60,021 nt of DNA, from the NCBI GenBank assembly GCA_009391195.1, contig VEXB01000007.1, positions 1 to 60,021 of the forward strand, read 5' to 3'. Origin of the DNA: SAR202 cluster bacterium AC-647-P02_OGT_505m (GTDB lineage: Bacteria; Chloroflexota; Dehalococcoidia; Lucifugimonadales; UBA826). The stretch's first letter is position 1; each line of letters starts with the position of its first letter. The position numbers and the translations under genes were made by a program. The notes beneath the pieces are model-generated. The model worked only from the letters and a program-made list of their open reading frames with translations, was not told where the DNA came from and did no database searches. Positions 25,814 to 33,979 of this stretch are shown here, piece by piece.

Positions 25814-26413
25814 TTACTTGGGTAGTAATACATCTCCTTTGCTAGCGACGACTATGCCTTCCTCCATCTCTAAATATAAGCGACTTCCAGGATTTGGGCT
25901 TCCTGGAGTTTCTCCAAGGGGGAATATATCAACCTTTAATTTTTGAGATTCTATTTCTAAAATCCCCACAGTGCCCAGTCGTACCTCTTTATGTTGCGGA
26001 AATGTGATGCTCCCGGAATTTATTAAAACAACCCCTTCTCTATACTCGAGTCTCTCCTGATGAGTGTGACCAGAAATCATTATATTTACTGGCTTTGGAA
26101 ATAGTTTCTGCAAATCTTTAATGGGACGAAACTGGCCTTCCAAACTATGGATCATACCTATAGTCCATCCTTCAGTCTCGAGGATTTGAACTTCCTTCAT
26201 ACGTGGATCTGGAATCGGGTCATTATTGCCTGTGGAACAGATGACAGGGGCAAATTGTTCACACCAGTCCAGTACGATTGGGGATGTTAGATCGCCACCA
26301 TGCATAATGAGGTCGACACTGGATAAAAATTCTTGGGGCAACTGCCCAAGTTCGCCCAAGTCCCGTATTTGTCCGGGTAGATGTGTGTCAGTAATCAGTC
26401 CGATGCGCATCAT
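25814..26413 (-). CDS. YfcE/MJ0936-type metallophosphoesterase
   Basis: A 199-residue calcineurin-like phosphodiesterase with the dimetal-site blocks in order: ITDTHLPG near residue 7, MHGGDLTS near 38, GNND near 63, MIHS and SGHTH near 115. Relatives hydrolyse bis-pNPP and cyclic nucleotides; the natural substrate is unknown. The third block is GNND where GNCD is common, which keeps the metal ligands. An alternative ATG one codon downstream exists. Confidence 0.9.
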   Translation of the reverse strand: MMRIGLITDTHLPGQIRDLGELGQLPQEFLSSVDLIMHGGDLTSPIVLDWCEQFAPVICSTGNNDPIPDPRMKEVQILETEGWTIGMIHSLEGQFRPIKDLQKLFPKPVNIMISGHTHQERLEYREGVVLINSGSITFPQHKEVRLGTVGILEIESQKLKVDIFPLGETPGSPNPGSRLYLEMEEGIVVASKGDVLLPK

Positions 26414-26482
26414 GAAAATGTATTCTTTGTAAGATAGTTATTCAATATCAACCTGAACGCGTTTTTTAGCTAGTTAATGTAC

Positions 26483-27658
26483 CTATTTTATGACTATCTG
26501 GTCGAATTGAAATTTATTTATTCCTGACCAGTCATACTCCACGCCTAGACCGGGTCCTTGAGGAACATCAACGCAGCCATTTTCGTCCACTGAGTCGAGT
26601 TGATCGGAATATCCGCAGGCGTATACCGGTGGATTAGCTATGTTTGATAATTTTGGGTGAACGAGGCCCATTTCATAGAAATTTGAATTTCTCATAGCGG
26701 CCATACAGTGTCTCTGGGCAGGTCCCGCAATGTGCAATTCGAGATCCATACCAAAGCCCTCTGCAGCATGTGCGACTTTCATGGTTCCCGTTATGCCACC
26801 GTCATATTCAGGGTCGGCCCTCCAGAAATCAGTAGCTTCTGCAATGGCCATGTCGGTATGTGCTTCTACCAGGTGTATGTGTTCACCTTGCAAAAGCGGA
26901 GTTTTGATCATTTTCTTAAGCTGCTTGTGTGCGTAGAGAGACACGCCTCCATCCCTCATGGGATCTTCGTACCAGAAGAAATTTTCCTCATCACATGCTC
27001 GTCCTACAGCGAGTGTGTCCGCAAAAGTGTCATATACACAGCACGGATCTATCATTAGAGCCATCTTTCCGCCTACCCGGGATCCTACTGCGTGGATGGT
27101 ATCTATTTCCCTCTGTATATTTGCATCTGCCCAGGAATGTATTTTGAACCCTTTGTATCCCATTTGAAGACATTGCTCTGCAAAGTCAGCATATGCTTCT
27201 GGGCTGTTAAGCCCTCCTTTTGTTTTATCGGCATGATAAGTACTTGCATAAGCTGGCAATTTTTCTCGATGTCCGCCCAACATCCTGTATATGGGGGTAT
27301 TTTGCATTTTCCCAGCCAGATCCCATAGGGCTATGTCAATCGGACCGATTCCCATTCTGTCCTGTTTCCGCAGAAGTGTTTTTGCCTGGTTGTAAAATAG
27401 TTCTCGATGGGTAGCATCTTTTCCAATAAGAAATCCCCCGAAACTTTGAATCTGCTCGAAAGTTCCTGGGGCTATACTCATATACTCCCCAGAGATTCCT
27501 ATAGCTGTTTCAATTTTTATGCCAAGTACTGTTCGGGAACCTGTACTTCCTGGCTCATAGAAAGGGCCCATTGCGAAACCAAGGTCATGCCCCACATTTT
27601 CAAACGGGAACCTATATTTTGTTAGTGTGATGCTGCGAATTAATGCTTTGCTGCTCAT
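26483..27658 (-). CDS. Enolase-superfamily (mandelate racemase/muconate lactonizing) enzyme
   Basis: The 391 residues have the N-terminal capping domain and the TIM barrel. Metal ligands are Asp in MIDPCC, Glu in WYEDPM and Glu in LLQGEHIH. The second-strand acid/base position reads KGFKIHSW (K-x-H) and a C-terminal His is in LELHIAGPAQRH. This pattern fits acid-sugar dehydratases or racemases of the MR subgroup; the exact sugar acid cannot be read from sequence. AAAGG precedes the ATG. It stands alone between a phosphoesterase and a membrane protease. Confidence 0.88.
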   Translation of the reverse strand: MSSKALIRSITLTKYRFPFENVGHDLGFAMGPFYEPGSTGSRTVLGIKIETAIGISGEYMSIAPGTFEQIQSFGGFLIGKDATHRELFYNQAKTLLRKQDRMGIGPIDIALWDLAGKMQNTPIYRMLGGHREKLPAYASTYHADKTKGGLNSPEAYADFAEQCLQMGYKGFKIHSWADANIQREIDTIHAVGSRVGGKMALMIDPCCVYDTFADTLAVGRACDEENFFWYEDPMRDGGVSLYAHKQLKKMIKTPLLQGEHIHLVEAHTDMAIAEATDFWRADPEYDGGITGTMKVAHAAEGFGMDLELHIAGPAQRHCMAAMRNSNFYEMGLVHPKLSNIANPPVYACGYSDQLDSVDENGCVDVPQGPGLGVEYDWSGINKFQFDQIVIK

Positions 27659-27703
27659 GTGTATTGCCTTTCTTCATTAGTTTTGGGGTCTTTAAATGAT
27701 ACG

Positions 27704-28780
27704 TTAGCTGCCTTCTGTGAACGAAATTTTCTTGTTGAACCATTTATAGCGCCAGCTAAATATGCCAAATAGCAGTGCAAACTGAACGATGCCGGGGATT
27801 ATAGCGTTGACTGTGTCTAAAGATGCCACATTTAACGTAAATAAAGTAGTGGTCGGTATCACTGCTTTTTCTAGGCCAAGAATCAAAAATGACCATAAAT
27901 TGTTCATAGTGTGAAAGCCTATAGCTAACTCGAGCCCACCATCGAATAGAGTTATCAGAGACATAAATAAGGACATTAAAAATATGCTGATAATGTAGGC
28001 AGACACTCCGTATTCCCATGGCTCCGGGTTTGCGATGTGCACGCTTGTGAATATAAGGGAAGTAACCCAAGCTAGAAACAGACGATTTTTGGTAAGTCGA
28101 GTTAAGCCTTGTAGCACATATCCTCTAAAGAACAGTTCCTCAGTACCTGCCTGAATCGGGACAAGCACAATGGCGGCTACGGAGAGAAATATCCAGTCAA
28201 TGCCCACTGAGTTTCTTGTAATTTGTCCGCCTAAGACATCACTGTCACCAATTGTAAGCCCAGCTAAAAGCGACAGAAAGGAAAATGCAAAAACCACGAT
28301 GGAAGAAAAGAAAAATCGGTTTAGGTCAAATTGACTTCTTCCTGTGAGAACTTGGAGTAAACCTCTTTTATGGATCCATTTTATAGTCCACTTAAGTCCT
28401 ATCAGTCCTATTATGAATGTCAGCATCGTAAGCGAAAATCCTGGGACTAGCGAAGGTCCAGTAATGGACATATGACTGAGGTCACAGTTAAACCCCAATA
28501 TTTCCACTCTACTTAGAGCTCCGCAGGCTCCGAGAAATGGAAGTGGTCCTATCAACTGCCAGATTAGCAATGCCAATAAAATTCCAACGAGGTATCGCCA
28601 GGACTCGCTTCTTCCCTGACTAGCGGCGTTTATAAAGGATTGAGTTGCGCTGATTGAATAGTCGATTACTTCATTACCGCATGAAGGACAGTATTTATAT
28701 GTTTCGTTGTTAAGTTCTGTGCCACATAAGTCACATAGCTTTGATGAGTAGGTTATAGAATTCTTAGGGATATTTTTCAT
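27704..28780 (-). CDS. CPBP-family intramembrane metalloprotease with N-terminal zinc ribbon
   Basis: The first 40 residues form a zinc ribbon (C16, C19, C31, C34). Then come about eight membrane helices with the CPBP/CAAX protease motifs: EELFFRGYVLQGL (E-E-x-x-x-R), FTSVHIANP (F-x-x-x-H) and IGFHTMNNLW (H-x-x-x-N). The family includes Rce1-like prenyl-protein proteases and bacterial immunity proteins. The ribbon-protease fusion suggests regulated or protein-guided proteolysis. The substrate is unknown. AGGGT precedes the ATG. Confidence 0.87.
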   Translation of the reverse strand: MKNIPKNSITYSSKLCDLCGTELNNETYKYCPSCGNEVIDYSISATQSFINAASQGRSESWRYLVGILLALLIWQLIGPLPFLGACGALSRVEILGFNCDLSHMSITGPSLVPGFSLTMLTFIIGLIGLKWTIKWIHKRGLLQVLTGRSQFDLNRFFFSSIVVFAFSFLSLLAGLTIGDSDVLGGQITRNSVGIDWIFLSVAAIVLVPIQAGTEELFFRGYVLQGLTRLTKNRLFLAWVTSLIFTSVHIANPEPWEYGVSAYIISIFLMSLFMSLITLFDGGLELAIGFHTMNNLWSFLILGLEKAVIPTTTLFTLNVASLDTVNAIIPGIVQFALLFGIFSWRYKWFNKKISFTEGS

Positions 28781-28922
28781 ATTTACCCTATTGTACGTAT
28801 AGACTTGCGCCAGTGATTTATTCTCGTAATTGACGCTCTGATATCCCTGTGCTAACTTGCATTCCTAGAGTCACAGAATGGCGTAATTTTTATCATTTGA
28901 ACATTAGTCGAAGGAGATCCAT

Positions 28923-30113
28923 ATGTCCCAGAGGCGCGAAGCGGCAATTGTCGGAATTCACGAATATCCATTGAGAGTAGCACCCGGGGTAAGTTCCTTG
29001 CAGATTAAAGCGGCATCCGCTGCCAAGGCTCTCTCGGATGCGGGTCTTAACTGGCAAGATGTAGACGCAGTTTATGACACAGGGACCCATCAGAATATTG
29101 GGGGTTTAGGTATTTCTGAATACTTAGGCTTGAAGCCTGACCTCATAGACACCACATCTGTAGGTGGTTCTTCATACGAGTTTCAGGCTAATCATGCAGC
29201 CACTATGATAGCTTCCGGAAAGGCTAATGTTGCTTTACTGACTTACGGATCTACCGCGCACTCAGATCGACGTGCAATTGGTACAGGTGGAGCAACGGGA
29301 CAAGGATCACCAACTCCATTTAATAATATGGAAGATCCATGGGGAATGACCCTGATTTCTAACTATGGAATGGTAAAAGCCCGTCACATGCACCAGTATG
29401 GAACGACTGATGAACAGTTCGCTAACATATCAGTGGCCACCCGTTACCATGCGATGAGAAATCCAGAGGCTGTCAAAGCTATGACGGATTTGGAATTCGT
29501 CGGGGTTAATGAAATAACCACTCAGGATGTAATGGATTCGCGACTCATTGCATGGCCACTTCATCTTCTGGAGTGTTGCATGGTATCTGACGGAGGTGGT
29601 GCAGTGGTAATAGCATCCAAGGAAGTAGCTGCTAATTGTACTAAGAAACCGGTTTGGATTATTGGGGGTGGTGAGGCGACAAAATACAGAGAAAATGGTG
29701 GAGACATAACTGTAAGTGCTGGTGCACAGTCTGGGCCCAGGGCTTTTGCAGATGCGGGGGTAACACCGGATGAGATAGATATTCTCATGGCGTATGATTC
29801 CTTCTCAATTACTGTGATGTGCATGATTGAAGATTTAGGTTTTTGTTCCAAGGGGGAAGGAGGAGATTACGTCAGTTCTGGTATTTTGAAGTTTGATCAG
29901 TCTGGCGGTCCAGCTTTGAACACGGACGGTGGCGGTCTTTCCTCTAATCATCCTGGAGAAAGAGGAATATTTCTTCTTCTGGAGTCTGCTCGTCAGTTGA
30001 GGGGAGAATCTACAGCTCAGGTAAATGATGCAAAGCTGGCAGTTGCTGTGGGTAATGGGGGCCAACTAGGGTCCCGGCATTCTACGTCAGCGACAATACT
30101 TGCAGCTGACTAA
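28923..30113 (+). CDS. Thiolase-fold protein lacking the nucleophilic Cys (Ltp2/SCP-x-like aldolase candidate)
   Basis: This 396-residue thiolase-superfamily protein resembles SCP-x/Ltp2. At the place of the acyl-accepting Cys it reads TTSVGGSSYEFQ (residues 77-88), with no cysteine. The C-terminal C-x-G loop reads VGNGGQLGSRHS, again without Cys. The His motif NTDGGGLSSNHPGERG is kept, and AYDSFSITVMCMIEDLGF is the family's Tyr-containing block. Ltp2-type retro-aldolases of steroid side-chain breakdown also lack thiolase cysteines and need a DUF35 partner, and a DUF35 gene follows at once. An aldolase or acyl-CoA C-C lyase is therefore more likely than a true thiolase. A strong GAAGGAGA site precedes the ATG. 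Confidence 0.85.
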   Translation: MSQRREAAIVGIHEYPLRVAPGVSSLQIKAASAAKALSDAGLNWQDVDAVYDTGTHQNIGGLGISEYLGLKPDLIDTTSVGGSSYEFQANHAATMIASGKANVALLTYGSTAHSDRRAIGTGGATGQGSPTPFNNMEDPWGMTLISNYGMVKARHMHQYGTTDEQFANISVATRYHAMRNPEAVKAMTDLEFVGVNEITTQDVMDSRLIAWPLHLLECCMVSDGGGAVVIASKEVAANCTKKPVWIIGGGEATKYRENGGDITVSAGAQSGPRAFADAGVTPDEIDILMAYDSFSITVMCMIEDLGFCSKGEGGDYVSSGILKFDQSGGPALNTDGGGLSSNHPGERGIFLLLESARQLRGESTAQVNDAKLAVAVGNGGQLGSRHSTSATILAAD

Positions 30114-30160
30114 ATGTAACTCATGACGAACGTAACACTATTAATAAATGGAGTAACAGA

Positions 30161-30586
30161 ATGACACAGAATTCACCACTCAGACCACAGCCAAGATTTC
30201 CGGAGCCTGACACAGAACCTTTTTGGGAGGCTACAAAAAACAGGGAACTGAAATACCAGACGTGTAACAGTTGTTCTGAGGTTATATTTTACCCTAGGGC
30301 TCATTGTCCCTCTTGCGGTTCATTGGAAACGAGTTGGAATACCTCAAAGGGGGATGGTGCGGTATATACATACAGCGTTATCCTGCAGAGTAGACATCCT
30401 GCTTTCAAGGATCTTGGACCCTATGCTTTGGCATACGTTGATTTAGATGAAGGTTTTAGGATTATGAGCAATATTGTTAATGTTGCGGATCCTGTAAATG
30501 ATATATCGTGTGGTATGCGTGTTAAGTTGAATTGGCACGATCAAGGAGAGGGTGAAATAGCCCTTCCCATGTTCGAGCCGGCGTGA
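30161..30586 (+). CDS. DUF35 zinc-ribbon/OB-fold acyl-CoA-associated protein
   Basis: A 141-residue partner protein with an N-terminal helix region (EPFWEATKNRELKYQ), a rubredoxin-like zinc ribbon with C35, C38, C49 and C52 (CNSC and CPSC) and a C-terminal OB fold (DGAVYTYSVI). DUF35 proteins bind thiolase-fold partners and position acyl-CoA substrates, as in ChsH2-Ltp2 and BbsA-BbsB. GGAG precedes the ATG. Its stop overlaps the GTG start of the kinase gene, so the two are translationally coupled. Confidence 0.92.
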   Translation: MTQNSPLRPQPRFPEPDTEPFWEATKNRELKYQTCNSCSEVIFYPRAHCPSCGSLETSWNTSKGDGAVYTYSVILQSRHPAFKDLGPYALAYVDLDEGFRIMSNIVNVADPVNDISCGMRVKLNWHDQGEGEIALPMFEPA

Positions 30587-32013
30587 GTGAATCTTTTTCA
30601 ATACCGGCTGTAGTTCCGCTGAAGGAAACTCTCGCGTCACTTCCTGAGCCATGGAGCTATGACCTGATTCCGGAGATTAGGAAGGAAATTGAGGCCAATC
30701 CGACCCAGGTTTTTGTTTTAGATGATGACCCGACGGGTTCCCAGACGGTGCGTGATGTATCGCTTTTAACGGATTGGTCGGTTGAGTCTATTGTCAATGA
30801 ATTCAGCATGCCTGAAGAGGCTTCGTTTCTCCTTATAAACAGCCGTGCTCTAACTCTGTCTGAGGCAGTGGATACGAATAGGTTAGTGGGAAAGAATCTG
30901 TTGCAGGCTTCCGGCGAACTTGGGGAAAAATTCTCAGTTATATCTCGTTCTGATTCAACCCTTAGGGGTTATTTTCCCGAAGAAGTAGAGGCTTTGGCAG
31001 ATGCTATACACGAACAAGGAATGCAAGGATTTGATTCCTTGTTATTTGTCCCATTTTTTATTCAAGGTGGCCGATACACCATTAATGACGTTCAATACGT
31101 GTCAGATGGAGAGAATCTAGTTCCTGCAGGGCAGACTCCATTTGCTGAAGACACGGCGTTTGGATACAAAGCTTCCAACTTGAAGGAGTGGATTGAGGAA
31201 AAATACAAGGGTCGTTTGTCTGCAGGCGAGGTTGTGTCTATTTCAATAGAAGATATAAGAGAAGGTGGTCCTGACAAGGTTGAGAGCATACTGACTAACC
31301 TTGAGAAAGGGAAAGTATGTATCGTTAATTCAGCGGCGATGAGTGATTTGAACGTCCTGACGCTTGCAATTTTGCGGGCAGAAGCTAAAGGAAAAAATTT
31401 TTTATGTAGAACTTCGGCTTCGTTTGTAAGGTCTAGAATTGGCCAGGGCTCCCACAATATGTTATCGAAGGAACAGATTGTCAATTCGGACGAAGGGGGC
31501 GCCCTTATACTAGTTGGGTCCCACGTTCCCGGTAGTACTTTTCAACTAGAAAATGTGCTGAAAATTCCGGGTATGGTAGGGATAGAACTAGAAGTTGAGT
31601 CGGTGCTTTCGGAAAAACCTGATGTAGTCGATTCAATAGTGACGAAAGTAAACGACGCACTTAGAAACTCTCAAGATGTCACAGTATTCACTAGTAGAGA
31701 AGTAGTGACGGGTTCATCCCCGGAAGACTATTTGCGCATTGGGGCTAAAGTTACCGATGCGATGACAGAGATTGTAAAATTTATAGATATTACACCTCGC
31801 TACATCATTTCCAAGGGAGGGATGACATCTTCAAATGTCACAACCAATGGTCTTGGAATGGTTCGGGCAATAGTTCCAGGTCAAATACAACCAGGGGTTT
31901 TAGTCCTCAGACTTGGAGAGGAGACCAAATTTCCTGGAACTCATTTAGTTCTATATCCGGGAAATGTTGGAGGTCCTGAGTCAATAGCCGACGTTGTGCG
32001 TAAGCTTTCTTGA
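30583..32013 (+). CDS. Four-carbon acid sugar kinase family protein (DUF1537)
   Basis: This 476-residue kinase has the two-domain DUF1537 layout. The N-terminal substrate domain carries VLDDDPTGSQTVRDV, LLINSRALT and SRSDSTLRGYFP. The C-terminal nucleotide domain carries ALILVGSHVPGST and ISKGGMTSSNV, near the end GNVGGPESIADVVRKL. Family members (OtnK, DtnK, DenK) phosphorylate D-erythronate, D-threonate or 3-oxo-tetronates at O4. The GTG start overlaps the DUF35 stop (GTGA). It is followed by a class II aldolase, a recurring partner arrangement. Confidence 0.92.
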   Translation: MSESFSIPAVVPLKETLASLPEPWSYDLIPEIRKEIEANPTQVFVLDDDPTGSQTVRDVSLLTDWSVESIVNEFSMPEEASFLLINSRALTLSEAVDTNRLVGKNLLQASGELGEKFSVISRSDSTLRGYFPEEVEALADAIHEQGMQGFDSLLFVPFFIQGGRYTINDVQYVSDGENLVPAGQTPFAEDTAFGYKASNLKEWIEEKYKGRLSAGEVVSISIEDIREGGPDKVESILTNLEKGKVCIVNSAAMSDLNVLTLAILRAEAKGKNFLCRTSASFVRSRIGQGSHNMLSKEQIVNSDEGGALILVGSHVPGSTFQLENVLKIPGMVGIELEVESVLSEKPDVVDSIVTKVNDALRNSQDVTVFTSREVVTGSSPEDYLRIGAKVTDAMTEIVKFIDITPRYIISKGGMTSSNVTTNGLGMVRAIVPGQIQPGVLVLRLGEETKFPGTHLVLYPGNVGGPESIADVVRKLS

Positions 32014-32034
32014 TGATTTGGGTTTAGGAATCCT

Positions 32035-32871
32035 ATGTTAGCTTCAACAAGGGACATTATTGATATTGCCGAAAGGGAACGCTTCGCTGTCGGTGCCTTC
32101 AATGTATACAACCTTGAGGGAGCTGTTGCTGTAATCCGATCCTCTGAACTAGAAAGCCTTCCTGTGATATTACAAATTTCGCCTACTTCATTGGAATCTG
32201 TTGGAGTACCTTTGGTCGCATCGATTGTGGCACTCGCGCAGAAGTCCTCATTACCCACTTCCGTTCATGTTGATCACTGTGGGAAACAAGCGGAAATTGA
32301 TAGTGCCGTTTCTCTCGGTTTGCGATCTATCATGGCTGATGGATCGCGTCTCTCCTATCAGGGAAATATAGACTTTACTCTTGAAGCAGTTAACAAAATA
32401 CGTGAATTTGGAGGATTTACGGAGGGAGAACTGGGTCGTCTCACGGGAACGGAAGATGGCTTGACCATACCAGAATATGAATCTTTGTTAACTGACCCTG
32501 ACCAGGCTGCGGATTATTGTCGTATTACTCATATAGATGCTCTGGCGGTGTGTGTGGGCAATATACATGGTAAATACCACGAAGAACCTAAATTGGATTT
32601 TGACAGACTTTCTGAGATACATAGCTCTGTTTCTGTCCCTCTAGTATTGCATGGAGCTTCGGGACTACCGGAGTGGATGATATCTCGTGCCATCGATTTA
32701 GGAGTGAGAAAATTTAATGTAAACACGGAGGTACGAGGTGCCTTCATTAGTTCAGTTTCCTCCAGTTTGGATAATACGGATTTAGACCTTGGTCAAATAA
32801 TGGATATCTCTATAGACTCGATGTCACAGGTAGTGACAAGTAAAATTAGGCAATTTTCAGGTCGATCGTGA
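32035..32871 (+). CDS. Class II (zinc) fructose/tagatose-bisphosphate aldolase-family protein
   Basis: A 278-residue zinc aldolase of the FbaA/GatY/KbaY family. Zinc ligands are seen in HVDHCGK, in VGNIHGKYHEEPKLDFDRL and in LHGASGLP. The phosphate-binding end is KFNVNTEVR. Directly downstream of the DUF1537 kinase with a 21-base gap, it probably cleaves the phosphorylated acid sugar, or the phosphorylated oxo-intermediate, into a triose phosphate and a small carbonyl product. Plain glycolytic aldolase is less likely from this context. Confidence 0.9.
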   Translation: MLASTRDIIDIAERERFAVGAFNVYNLEGAVAVIRSSELESLPVILQISPTSLESVGVPLVASIVALAQKSSLPTSVHVDHCGKQAEIDSAVSLGLRSIMADGSRLSYQGNIDFTLEAVNKIREFGGFTEGELGRLTGTEDGLTIPEYESLLTDPDQAADYCRITHIDALAVCVGNIHGKYHEEPKLDFDRLSEIHSSVSVPLVLHGASGLPEWMISRAIDLGVRKFNVNTEVRGAFISSVSSSLDNTDLDLGQIMDISIDSMSQVVTSKIRQFSGRS

Positions 32872-32899
32872 AAAATTGTATTAAAAAGGATAGGAAAAT

Positions 32900-33970
32900 A
32901 TGAAAGCGGGATTTTTTACGATGCCTCTGCATCCCCCGGGTTCAAATATTACAGAAACCTTGGAGAGTGATCTTAAACAGCTAGTGAAGTTAGATGAGCT
33001 TGGATTTTCTGAAGCATACATAGGGGAACACTTCACCTTTGAATGGGAAAATATTCCTGTCCCTGACTTGCTGATAGCACAGGCGTTAGGAATGACAGAA
33101 AACATTAGATTAGGAACCGGTGTTCACTGTATGCCTAATCATAATCCAATGATGCTGGCCCACCGGGTGGCTCAGCTTGATCATATGGCTCAGGGAAGAT
33201 TCATTTGGGGTGTTGGCTCTAGTTCCACTCGAGGCGATTATGAAATGTTTGGATTTGACCCTGATTCCGATGACAGAAGAGCTTATACGGGTGAAACGCT
33301 GAAGGCTATTTTGGAGGTTTGGGATAATCCGGAACCTGGTTTTTATCAATCAGATCACTGGAGTTTTCGAATCCCGGAACCGGAAGATAATATCGGTCTA
33401 CGGTTTCATCTTAAGCCATATACGAAACCTCATCCGCCTATTGCACTCGGCGGCGGCTCTCCATATTCAGGAACTCTTGTTATCGCTGGGCAGAACGGTT
33501 GGATTCCTATCAGTCTTAATCTTTTGCATAACCGAGTTATTAAAACCCATTGGGATGCTGTTACTGATGGTGCTAAGAAGTCGAATCTAGTGCCAGACAG
33601 GAAGGAGTGGCGTATTGCTCGTGAAGTCTACATAGCGGACACGACAGAGGAGGCGCGGAAACATGTGATGGAAGGGGTATTGAAAAGGGATTACGAAAAA
33701 TACTGGTTTAATTTGCTTTCGACAAAAGAAAACATGAAATCCGATATCAACTTGCCGGATTCAGATGTAGATGTCGAGTATCTAATGGACAATTTATGGA
33801 TTGTCGGTAGCCCCGATGATGCACTTGAGCAGATCAAAGAACTTTATGATGATGTAGGAGGATTCGGCGTTCTTCTGGCTATGGGACATGAGTGGGAACC
33901 CAAAGAACACTGGATAAACTCTATGACTTTGCTGGCAGATGAGGTGATGCCAAAGTTAGCACATATATAA
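32900..33970 (+). CDS. LLM-class flavin-dependent oxidoreductase (luciferase-like)
   Basis: A 356-residue TIM-barrel enzyme of the bacterial luciferase superfamily, with GFFTMPLHPPG at the N-terminus, the EHFTFEWENIPVPD block and RLGTGVHCMPNHNPMMLAHR, and a GGGSPYSG segment later. The GEHFxxxW-type block and a long insertion match FMNH2-dependent group A monooxygenases related to alkanal, limonene or long-chain monooxygenases. This expanded family is characteristic of SAR202 genomes. AAGGATAGG precedes the ATG. It is probably the last gene of the cluster starting with the thiolase-like protein. The substrate is unknown. Confidence 0.88.
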   Translation: MKAGFFTMPLHPPGSNITETLESDLKQLVKLDELGFSEAYIGEHFTFEWENIPVPDLLIAQALGMTENIRLGTGVHCMPNHNPMMLAHRVAQLDHMAQGRFIWGVGSSSTRGDYEMFGFDPDSDDRRAYTGETLKAILEVWDNPEPGFYQSDHWSFRIPEPEDNIGLRFHLKPYTKPHPPIALGGGSPYSGTLVIAGQNGWIPISLNLLHNRVIKTHWDAVTDGAKKSNLVPDRKEWRIAREVYIADTTEEARKHVMEGVLKRDYEKYWFNLLSTKENMKSDINLPDSDVDVEYLMDNLWIVGSPDDALEQIKELYDDVGGFGVLLAMGHEWEPKEHWINSMTLLADEVMPKLAHI

Positions 33971-33979
33971 GGCAGGATT

